Assembly: GCA_017540905.1 (NCBI GenBank)
Contig: JAFYAC010000002.1
Location: 1 to 37,267 of the forward strand
Length of the DNA stretch: 37,267 bases
Direction: 5' to 3'
From: Kiritimatiellia bacterium
Lineage (GTDB): Bacteria > Verrucomicrobiota > Kiritimatiellia > CAIQIC01 > Lenti-01
The translations under genes were made by a program, and so were the position numbers. The notes beneath the pieces were generated by a model that searched no databases, was not told where the DNA came from, and saw nothing but the letters and a program-made list of their open reading frames with translations. Below, piece after piece: positions 31,761-37,267 of the stretch (within the stretch, counting starts at the first letter, position 1; each line of letters begins with the position of its first letter).

Positions 31761-32449
31761 AGTTTGCCCTCCGGAAGGCGGCGGCAGAGGTAGATGAACG
31801 GGGTGTCCAGCAGGCTCGTCGCCACGAAGATCGCCAAGCTCGACCACACGATCTGCCACAGGTGCGCCTGGCTGAAGGTGCCCCAGAACGCCGCGTAGGT
31901 GAACAGCACCGTGTTCGCCAGCTGAGAGCAGAGCGTCGAGCCGTTGTTGCGCACCCAGAGCCAAGCGCGGTGGTTGCCGCCGAGCCGTTCGGTCCAGCGC
32001 CAGATCGCGTGGTAGAGGAGCACGTCCAGGTGCTGCACCACCGCGTACACCCCCAGGCTCGCCAGCACGATCCGCGGCGTGTTCCCGAACACCTCCCGCA
32101 TGTGCGGCAGCGCGAAGTCCTCCGCCCCCGGCGCGAAGTGCAGCCACATCTGCGAAATCGCCACGAAGCACACCGACCCGAAGATCCCGATCCGCACCGC
32201 CCGGTTCGCCTCCGCCTTCCCGCACATCTCGCTGAGCACGTCCGTGACCAGGAAGGTGCTGGCGAACAGCACGTTGCCGAGCGTCATGTCCATCCCGAAC
32301 GCGCGGATCTGGACGACGACCTCGATGTTGGCGGCGACCGTCGCCAGCACGCTCCACGCGTAAAGGCCCGCGCGCCCGAAGATGCGCCAGGCCAGCACCA
32401 CCGCGCCGTAGGCCAGCACGACCTGCCCGGCGAGCAACCATTCGTTCAT
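31757..32449 (-). CDS. Queuosine precursor transporter (YhhQ/VUT_1 family)
   Basis: A 230-aa membrane protein with about six helices. It matches the YhhQ family, which imports preQ0/preQ1 for queuosine tRNA modification: IEVVVQIRAFGMDMTLGNVLFASTFLVTDVLSEMCGKAEANRAV (in parts, about 42-84) and the later NNGSTLCSQLANTVLFTYAAFWG and LLDTPFIYLCRRL. The TDxLSE segment is the family signature. Start ATG 32449 has AAAGGA 7 nt upstream. No preQ1 riboswitch structure is apparent in the short leader. It lies opposite tRNA-His(GTG), itself a queuosine-modified tRNA, a neat but possibly accidental neighbour. Confidence 0.9.
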   Translation of the reverse strand: MNEWLLAGQVVLAYGAVVLAWRIFGRAGLYAWSVLATVAANIEVVVQIRAFGMDMTLGNVLFASTFLVTDVLSEMCGKAEANRAVRIGIFGSVCFVAISQMWLHFAPGAEDFALPHMREVFGNTPRIVLASLGVYAVVQHLDVLLYHAIWRWTERLGGNHRAWLWVRNNGSTLCSQLANTVLFTYAAFWGTFSQAHLWQIVWSSLAIFVATSLLDTPFIYLCRRLPEGKL

Positions 32450-32496
32450 GATGATTCCTTTCCCCGCGCGGGAGTACAGCGCCGCGCGTTTCCGCC

Positions 32497-32524
32497 AGCA
32501 TACCCGACCGCGCCCGCCTTGCAA
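32497..32524 (-). promoter_or_regulatory. Promoter of the transporter-SDR operon
   Basis: On the minus strand: TTGCAA (32524-32519), 16-bp spacer, TATGCT (32502-32497). The leader is about 40 nt. Confidence 0.55.
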
Positions 32525-32592
32525 AGTCCCTTTCCGAAAAACAAGGATTGCCATTCCCGGCGAAACGCGCTACAACTCCCTCCACGCTTTGT

Positions 32593-32670
32593 GGTGAACA
32601 TAGCTCAACTTGGTAGAGCACTTGATTGTGGTTCAAGTGGTTGCGGGTTCAAATCCCGTTGTTCACCCCA
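32593..32670 (+). tRNA. tRNA-His (anticodon GTG)
   Basis: Full cloverleaf: extra G-1 (32593), acceptor GTGAACA/TGTTCAC, D arm GCTC-AACTTGGTA-GAGC, anticodon stem CTTGA/TCAAG with loop TTGTGGT (anticodon GTG), variable TGGTT, T arm GCGGG-TTCAAAT-CCCGT, then C73 and encoded CCA. G-1 opposite C73 is diagnostic of tRNA-His. Confidence 0.97.
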
Positions 32671-32678
32671 TCCCTTTC

Positions 32679-32703
32679 CCCCGGTTTCCGCCGGGGTCTT
32701 CTG
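32679..32703 (+). terminator. Probable terminator of tRNA-His
   Basis: CCCCGG-TTTCCG-CCGGGG hairpin (32679-32696) followed by TCTTCTG, 8 nt after the tRNA. Confidence 0.5.
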
Positions 32704-33041
32704 TTGTTCCGATTCTTTCGGATTTTGAAGCGCCGCCCGGGTTGGGGCGTTTCCGGCCCCAATAAAGGGGGCCAAATTTGGGGGCTGAATCGGTCGGATC
32801 GTGCGAAGTTCTTTTTCCCCTCTCGGAAGGGGGTTGGGCTTCGCACCCCCTTGTCGCGAACAGACGCAAATGATATGTCCATTCTAATAAATATACCACT
32901 TCGGAACTCTGATTGCAGCAAACGAAGCCTCTCCCGGCCGTCATGGGCGAAGTCACCCTCACGCTTTTCGCCCACACCCGGGGCCGGCAGGGGGCGGGAA
33001 AGGCGGTTGCGCGGGGGAGGGGGGTGCGGTAGAGTCGGGGC
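32704..33041. other. Intergenic region between tRNA-His and the glycosyltransferase
   Basis: Contains small GC-rich inverted segments (GGCCCCAATAAAGGGGGCC at about 32755-32773; GTGCGAAG...CTTCGCAC around 32799-32845), an AT-rich patch (32866-32900) and the glycosyltransferase promoter. No gene and no duplicate of the tRNA 3' end (att site) seen. Confidence 0.55.
33007..33035 (+). promoter_or_regulatory. Leaderless-type promoter of the GT2 gene
   Basis: TTGCGC (33007-33012), 17-bp G-rich spacer, TAGAGT (33030-33035), then CGGGGC and the ATG at 33042, which is the predicted +1. No Shine-Dalgarno. Confidence 0.55.
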
Positions 33042-34205
33042 ATGGTTTGGTTGTGGTGCAGTCTGTTCGGGGTGGCGGTGGCGGCGCTGGCGTGGACGTA
33101 CGCCGGGTATCCGCTGGCGATGGAGGTGTGGGCCAGGGTGGGGCCGAGGGGGCACCGGACGGGGGCGTTCGGAGGGAAGGCCGCCGCGCTCATGGCGTCG
33201 CGGGGGGAGGGGGAGCGGCTGGTGGGGAAAATCAGGGAATTGCTGGCGTTGGCGGACGCTGGGGAGCCGTTGGCCGAGGTGTGGGCGGGGCTCGACGGGG
33301 AGGGGATGGAGGCGGTGCCGGGGCTGGCGGAGTTGGCGGCGGGAGACGCGAGGGTACGGGTGCTGGAATTCGCGGAGAGGCGGGGCAAGCCGTCGGTGCT
33401 GAACGGGTTGATGGCGGCGGCGGGGAGCGGGGCGGCGCCGGCGGACGTGTTCGTGATGATGGACGTGCGGCAGCGGATCGGGCCGGGGGCGGCCGGGAAA
33501 CTGTTGGAGGCGTTCGCGGACGGCGGGGTGGGGGTGGCTTCGGGCGAGCTGGTGTACGAAACGCCGGGGGGCGGGGTCCAGAAGGGGGCGCAGTCGTACT
33601 GGTCGTACGAGAAACGGCTGCGGCTCGCGGAGAGCCGGGTGTGGGCGGTGCCGGGGGCGACGGGCGCGTTCTACGCCATCCGGCGGGAGTTGTGCCGCCC
33701 GCTGCCGCCGGAGACGCTGGACGACGACGTGTGGCTGCCCATGCAGGCGGTGCTCGCGGGCAAGCGGTGCCTGTTCGTGCCGGGGGCGGTGGCGTGGGAC
33801 GTCGCGGAGGCGCGGTTCGACCGGGAAGGGCGGCGCAAGTTGCGGACGCTGGCGGGCAACTGGCAGTTGCCGGGGCTGGAGCCGCGGTTGCTTTCGGTGC
33901 GCGGGAATCCAATCTTCTTCCGCTGGCTGTTCCACAAGATGGCGCGGCTGCTGACGCCGTTCTGGAGCGGGCTGGCGGTGGCGTCGGCGGGGGCGCTGGC
34001 GTGGTGCGGGGTGGGGTGGTGGAGGATCGTTTTTGCCGCGATGGTGGCGGGGATGCTGCTTTGTGCGGCGTCGGCGTTGGCGGCGCGGAGGGTGAAGTCG
34101 CGGCTGGTGGGGCTGCTGGGGACGGTGTGGACGTTGCACGCGGTGCTGCTGAAGGCGGCGTGGATCGCGGCGCGGGGCAAGTACGAGGTGCGGTGGAAGG
34201 GGTGA
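33042..34205 (+). CDS. Membrane-associated family 2 glycosyltransferase
   Basis: A 387-aa GT2-like protein: N-terminal TM (about 1-20), a GT-A domain and C-terminal TM helices (about 300-365). Recognisable elements are RRGKPSVLNGLMAAA, the metal-binding region FVMMDVRQRIGPGA (DxR where many relatives have DAN/DAD), VPGATGAFYAIRRELC, ETLDDDVWLPMQAVLAGKR (catalytic Asp region) and RKLRTLAGNWQL. Substrates unknown; a cell-surface polysaccharide role is likely. Between KAAALMASRG and the next recognised block the usual PAYNEE start of GT2 is poorly conserved (reads ASRGEGERLVGKI). Ends 59 bp from convergent panC. Confidence 0.82.
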   Translation: MVWLWCSLFGVAVAALAWTYAGYPLAMEVWARVGPRGHRTGAFGGKAAALMASRGEGERLVGKIRELLALADAGEPLAEVWAGLDGEGMEAVPGLAELAAGDARVRVLEFAERRGKPSVLNGLMAAAGSGAAPADVFVMMDVRQRIGPGAAGKLLEAFADGGVGVASGELVYETPGGGVQKGAQSYWSYEKRLRLAESRVWAVPGATGAFYAIRRELCRPLPPETLDDDVWLPMQAVLAGKRCLFVPGAVAWDVAEARFDREGRRKLRTLAGNWQLPGLEPRLLSVRGNPIFFRWLFHKMARLLTPFWSGLAVASAGALAWCGVGWWRIVFAAMVAGMLLCAASALAARRVKSRLVGLLGTVWTLHAVLLKAAWIAARGKYEVRWKG

Positions 34206-34219
34206 GGGGGAAAAAGCAA

Positions 34220-34239
34220 CGCCCCGCGGGAGCGGGGCG
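34220..34239 (-). terminator. Terminator hairpin between the GT2 gene and panC
   Basis: CGCCCCGC-GGGA-GCGGGGCG, an 8-bp-stem hairpin. On the minus strand it is followed by TTGCTTTTTCC, giving a T-rich tail for the panB-panC transcript. On the plus strand no T-tract follows. Confidence 0.55.
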
Positions 34240-34263
34240 GGCGAAACGCGTCGGGCTGGGGAA

Positions 34264-35121
34264 TCAGAGGCGCAGTTCGGTGTTGTCGATGAGGCGGGTG
34301 GTGCCGAAGCGGACGGCGAGGGCGGCGAGGACGGGGCGGACGATGGTTTCGGCGTCGTCGAGGGGGACGAGGGTTTCGTCGTCGGCGAGCGTGACGTAGT
34401 CGGGGACGCCGGAAGGGGCGTCGGAGGCGAGGACGTCGAGGATTCGTCGGCGCAGGGCGGCGACGGAGCGCTCGCCGGCGGCGAAGGCGGCCGAGCAGGC
34501 TTCGAGGGCGCGGTGCAGGGCGGGGGCTTCGAGGCGCTGGGCGGGGGTGAGGTACTGGTTGCGGGAGGACATGGCCAGACCGTCGGGTTCGCGGACGATG
34601 GGGGCGCCGACGACCTGTATGGGGAAGTTCAGGTCGCGGACCATCCGGCGGAGGACGCGCAGTTGCTGGGCGTCCTTCTGGCCGAACACGGCGATGTGCG
34701 GCTGGGCGAGGAGGAAGAGCTTGGCGACGACGGTGCAGACGCCGTTGAAGTGTCCGGGCCGGGACGCGCCGCAGAGGTGTTTGGAGAGGGAGGTCTCGAT
34801 CAGGGAGACGCTGGTGCCTTCGGGGTACATGGCCTCGGGGGTGGGATGGAAGACGATGTCGGCGCCTTCGCGTTCGAGGAGGGCGCAGTCGGCTTCGAAG
34901 GTGCGCGGGTAGGCGGCGTAGTCTTCGTTGGGGCCGAACTGGGTCGGGTTCACGAAGTCGGAGACGATGACGCGCGTGGCCATGGCGCGGGCGGTGCGGA
35001 CGAGCGAGAGGTGGCCTTCGTGGAGGTTGCCCATGGTCGGGACGAGGGCGATGGTTTCGCCGGCGGAGCGCAGGGCGAGGGCGGCGAGCTGGAGGTCGGC
35101 GGGGGATTCGATGATCTGCAT
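34264..35121 (-). CDS. panC: Pantothenate synthetase
   Basis: Joins pantoate and beta-alanine with ATP to make pantothenate, the coenzyme A precursor. The 285-aa product has the HIGH-like PTMGNLHEGHLSLV (about 29-42), NPTQFGPNEDYAAYPR, the LCGASRPGHFNGVCTVV pantoate region, FGQKDAQQLRVLRRMVRDL and SSRNQYL. AGGAG lies 9 nt before the ATG at 35121. It is 17 bp downstream of panB. Intact. Confidence 0.96.
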   Translation of the reverse strand: MQIIESPADLQLAALALRSAGETIALVPTMGNLHEGHLSLVRTARAMATRVIVSDFVNPTQFGPNEDYAAYPRTFEADCALLEREGADIVFHPTPEAMYPEGTSVSLIETSLSKHLCGASRPGHFNGVCTVVAKLFLLAQPHIAVFGQKDAQQLRVLRRMVRDLNFPIQVVGAPIVREPDGLAMSSRNQYLTPAQRLEAPALHRALEACSAAFAAGERSVAALRRRILDVLASDAPSGVPDYVTLADDETLVPLDDAETIVRPVLAALAVRFGTTRLIDNTELRL

Positions 35122-35138
35122 GGGGAGGGACTCCTGGT

Positions 35139-35933
35139 TCAGGTGTACTGGTGCTCGGGGCCGGGGTAGGTGCCGGAGAGGACTTCGGATTTGTAGGTTT
35201 CGGCGGCGGTTTGGATCTGCGCGGCGAGGTCGACGTAGCATTTGGCGAAGCGCGGGTGGATGGCGCCGCCCATGCCCAGGATGTCGTGGAGCACCAGGAC
35301 CTGCCCGTCGCAGTGGGGGCCGGCGCCGATGCCGATGGTCGGGATGGCCACGGATTCGGTGACGGCCTTCGCGAGGTCGGCCGGGATGCATTCGAGGACG
35401 ACCGCGAACGCGCCGGCGTCGGCCACGGCCCGGGCGTCGGCGAGGAGCTGCGCGGCGGCCGCGTCGTCGCGGCCCTGCACGCGGTAGCCGAGCTGCGCAT
35501 GGCTCTGGGGGGTCAGGCCGATGTGCGCGCAGACGGGGATGCCGTTCTGGACGAGCGTGCGGATGGTCGGGGCGCGGAATTCGCCGCCTTCGAGCTTGAC
35601 GGCGCCGCAACCGGTCTCCTGGAGGAGGCGTCCGGCGCTGCGGAGGGCCTGCACGGGGGATTCCTGGTAGCTCATGAAGGGCATGTCGGCTAGGACGAGG
35701 GCGTGGGTGACGCCGCGAACGACGGCGGCGGTGTGGCGGACCATGTCGTCGAGGGTGACGGGGATGGTCGACGCGTAGCCGAGTTCGGTGGTGCCGACGC
35801 TGTCGCCGACGAGCAGGAGGGGCAGGCCGGCGGCATCGAGGGCGCGGGCGACGGGGGCGTTGTAGGCGGTCAGGCAGGCGATCTTCTCCTTGCCTTTCAT
35901 GTTTCGGATGTCTTGGGCGTCGAGTTGTTTCAT
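35139..35933 (-). CDS. panB: 3-methyl-2-oxobutanoate hydroxymethyltransferase
   Basis: First committed step of pantothenate synthesis: transfers a hydroxymethyl group from methylene-THF to ketoisovalerate. The 264-aa product has the expected metal and substrate residues: LLVGDSVGTTELGY (Asp), LADMPFMSY (Asp), AVKLEGGE (Glu), HIGLTPQ, VLECIP and GIGAGPHCDGQVLVLHD. First in the panB-panC operon. The Shine-Dalgarno (AAGGAAGG) lies unusually far from the ATG, with a hairpin between them. panD is not in the window. Confidence 0.96.
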   Translation of the reverse strand: MKQLDAQDIRNMKGKEKIACLTAYNAPVARALDAAGLPLLLVGDSVGTTELGYASTIPVTLDDMVRHTAAVVRGVTHALVLADMPFMSYQESPVQALRSAGRLLQETGCGAVKLEGGEFRAPTIRTLVQNGIPVCAHIGLTPQSHAQLGYRVQGRDDAAAAQLLADARAVADAGAFAVVLECIPADLAKAVTESVAIPTIGIGAGPHCDGQVLVLHDILGMGGAIHPRFAKCYVDLAAQIQTAAETYKSEVLSGTYPGPEHQYT

Positions 35934-35941
35934 GGGCTGGC

Positions 35942-35964
35942 GGTCCGGCGGGCGGACCTTCCTT
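35942..35964 (-). promoter_or_regulatory. panB Shine-Dalgarno plus hairpin
   Basis: On the minus strand AAGGAAGG (35964-35957) overlaps the start of a GGTCCG-CCCGC-CGGACC stem-loop (35958-35942). The linear distance to the ATG is about 23 nt, but folding the hairpin leaves only 8 nt. Confidence 0.4.
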
Positions 35965-35995
35965 TCTCTTTCCTTTCCGGATGTTCGGGGCGGAA

Positions 35996-36001
35996 ACTAT
36001 A
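35996..36001 (-). promoter_or_regulatory. Candidate -10 box (TATAGT) for panB
   Basis: TATAGT on the minus strand would give a leader of about 56 nt. The -35 region (CTGGCG at 17 bp) is poor. Confidence 0.3.
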
Positions 36002-36121
36002 CGCCCCTCCGGCCCATACGCCAGAAAAAAGGGCCCGTGGCCGCTTCCGGTTTGCGGCTCCGCGGTATGGCGAGAATCTTCGCGCTCCCCATTTCCCATC
36101 AAACGAGATTACAGAAAACCA

Positions 36122-36150
36122 TTGACATTATGCCGGTTGTAATCCATTCT
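36122..36150 (+). promoter_or_regulatory. Leaderless-type promoter of the 305-aa protein
   Basis: Consensus TTGACA (36122-36127), 17-bp spacer, CATTCT (36145-36150), then CCTTGC and the ATG at 36157, which coincides with the predicted +1. Confidence 0.5.
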
Positions 36151-36156
36151 CCTTGC

Positions 36157-37074
36157 ATGAAAACCGAAGCCCCCCGCATCGTCTCGAACACGGCCAAAAC
36201 CCTCTCGGCCGTCCATTCCGTCTTCAGCGTCAACGCCACCATACGCGACAACGACTGGATGCTCCTCCTCGCCATCACGCCCCCCATCCTCGCCGCCTAC
36301 GCCGCGACTGAGGTCGGTGCCTGGGTCATCCACGAAATCGGCCGGCAAATCCGCATCCATGAAAAACGACCCTCTTCCCCCTCCCTGCGTGGCACTCCCA
36401 AGCCCAAGGAACTCGTGGCCGACTGGCGCGAAGAGCCTCGCACGCTCACCACCCGCCTCCGTCTCGGTTCGCGCCTGGTCGACCTTGATCCCACGCTCGA
36501 CCACACGCTTTTGCGCACCACCCTTCCCAACGGCAAAACCGTCATCCGTTCACGCAAGGGCGGAATGAAAGGCTGGCTGGAAGACCGGCGTGTCGCCATC
36601 CCGTATTCCACGGCCATGCGCTACAAGAAACTCGCGCAGCGACTCCGGCAAATTCTGCAACTGGATGACCGCATTCCACTCGAATGGTTGATGTCCGGCG
36701 TGCCGGCGGGGCAGTACTTTCCAGCCGAGCTCCAGAGCGCCTTTGGGGCCGCCGCGCGGCGGCTCGGCGCCATTCTGCGAGGGAACCCGACGCTCGCGGC
36801 ACTTGGGCGGTGCGTGGAGCGGAAGCTCGGCATCGTGCGGCTGGTGGCGGTGCGGAAATCATGGGGGATGGATCGTGTGAAATCGAAAAAAACAAAAGAG
36901 TTTTCAATAATCTCGCGAGACAGGAGGGCACGAGTGCCGCCGGAGCGGGTGGAGGCGACGAAGGAGGCGATGGGGAGGGTGCTGGGGGCGCGGAACTTGG
37001 CGGGGACCGCCCTGCAGCTGCAAAACCGCATCAAGGCTTGGCTCAGGGGGCTTCAACCGATGGAATCTCGCTAG
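36157..37074 (+). CDS. Protein of unknown function with one hydrophobic segment
   Basis: I recognise no family. The 305-aa frame starts at 36157 because of the promoter spacing; upstream in-frame ATGs (36065, 36131) would lie in or before the promoter. One hydrophobic segment (about 34-50, WMLLLAITPPILAAYAA) is followed by a basic, Arg-rich body with RLRLGSRLVDLDPTLDHTLLR, SRKGGMKGWLEDRRVAIPYSTAMRY and PLEWLMSGVPAGQYFPAELQ, which could be DNA-associated. From about residue 240 the coding sequence contains repeat A (36877-36917), so the C-terminus may be a recent addition. It ends near the window edge with no neighbour visible. Confidence 0.6.
   Translation: MKTEAPRIVSNTAKTLSAVHSVFSVNATIRDNDWMLLLAITPPILAAYAATEVGAWVIHEIGRQIRIHEKRPSSPSLRGTPKPKELVADWREEPRTLTTRLRLGSRLVDLDPTLDHTLLRTTLPNGKTVIRSRKGGMKGWLEDRRVAIPYSTAMRYKKLAQRLRQILQLDDRIPLEWLMSGVPAGQYFPAELQSAFGAAARRLGAILRGNPTLAALGRCVERKLGIVRLVAVRKSWGMDRVKSKKTKEFSIISRDRRARVPPERVEATKEAMGRVLGARNLAGTALQLQNRIKAWLRGLQPMESR
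36877..36917. repeat. Dispersed repeat A, copy 3 (inside a coding region)
   Basis: GTGAAATCGAAAAAAAC followed by GTTTTCAATAATCTCGCG; the latter differs from 15606-15623 at one position. Here it is translated as part of the unknown protein's C-terminus. Confidence 0.55.
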
Positions 37075-37267
37075 GAGGAGCCGGAGGAACACATTTTCAA
37101 GAAAGGATGAAGCGGCGATTGGGCGCGGGGCGCATCTCCGGTTTGTGCACGGGGCGGACCAAATCCACGCTTGCATATTCCCGCGCGAGGCGCATGGTGG
37201 GGGCGAGGCGTCCCCGCCGAGCCGTTCTTGCCGGTTTTCCAGACCTCCTGCCCCCTTCCACACCGGC

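Noticed and set aside
32450..32496. preQ1 riboswitch before the YhhQ-type gene
   Set aside because: The ~40-nt leader lacks the A-rich tail and C-rich hairpin of known preQ1 classes.
32593..33041. tRNA-His as an integration site
   Set aside because: No second copy of the tRNA 3' end, no integrase, and ordinary chromosomal genes on both sides.
36904..37263. 119-aa minus-strand open frame at the right edge
   Set aside because: Largely antisense to the 305-aa protein, low-complexity His/Arg/Pro composition, no ribosome-binding site.
37075..37267. Right-edge non-coding tail
   Set aside because: Contains a small GGGGCGAGGCGTCCCC-type palindrome but nothing that can be assigned to a feature.

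Overview
This is a GC-rich (apart from one island) bacterial chromosome segment. Gene content, codon use and many short dispersed palindromes suggest a Kiritimatiellota/Verrucomicrobiota-type (PVC) bacterium. That placement is inferred from protein flavour only (FucO, Wza/BY-kinase exopolysaccharide genes, GyrB tail ending NVRNLDI); no marker was searched. Several promoters look sigma70-like (TTGAC/TTGC at -35 and TAGACT, TAGAGT, TATGCT or CATTCT at -10). At least three genes have a -10 box ending exactly 6 nt before the ATG, as expected of leaderless mRNAs.

Layout. 1-7.1 kb, minus strand: an exopolysaccharide operon (Wza-like export protein, Wzc-like tyrosine kinase, polyprenyl glycosylphosphotransferase), then a separately promoted pair (HAD-like protein lacking its catalytic residues, and MazG), then the start of a UvrA-like ATPase cut by the window edge. 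7.1-8.1 kb is non-coding, with a foldback repeat and the gyrB promoter. 8.1-12.2 kb, plus strand: gyrB and lysS, separated by a CTAG octamer array. 12.6-14.7 kb: a SEC-C/TPR protein and a pRiA4b-like protein. 14.8-15.5 kb, minus: a VapBC-type toxin-antitoxin pair.

15.9-26.6 kb is a defence island on the plus strand: hsdR-hsdM-hsdS, directly followed by a CBASS-like pair (SLATT membrane protein and SMODS cGAS/DncV-like nucleotidyltransferase), a truncated AlbA_2 remnant, an intact AlbA_2/HATPase/winged-helix protein, a GIY-YIG protein and a DUF1016 nuclease wrecked by an internal deletion. The hsdS target-recognition domains and the CBASS genes are visibly AT-richer than the rest. The SLATT gene appears frameshifted, and the lost frame ends with an ATGA overlap onto the nucleotidyltransferase start. 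A ~105-bp element with imperfect terminal inverted repeats sits across the hsdM/hsdS junction and supplies the present start of hsdS.

26.6-27.5 kb is a repeat-rich non-coding block (a duplicated ~124-bp unit, heptamer and 11-mer arrays, twin palindromes). 27.5-29.5 kb: a LolC/E-LolD lipoprotein-release ABC pair. 29.8-32.5 kb, minus: fucO, an SDR oxidoreductase and a YhhQ-type queuosine-precursor transporter. 32.6 kb: tRNA-His(GTG) with encoded CCA. 33.0-34.2 kb: a GT2 glycosyltransferase. 34.3-35.9 kb, minus: panB-panC. 36.2-37.1 kb: an unrecognised 305-aa protein whose 3' coding region includes a copy of a repeat found between genes elsewhere in the window.
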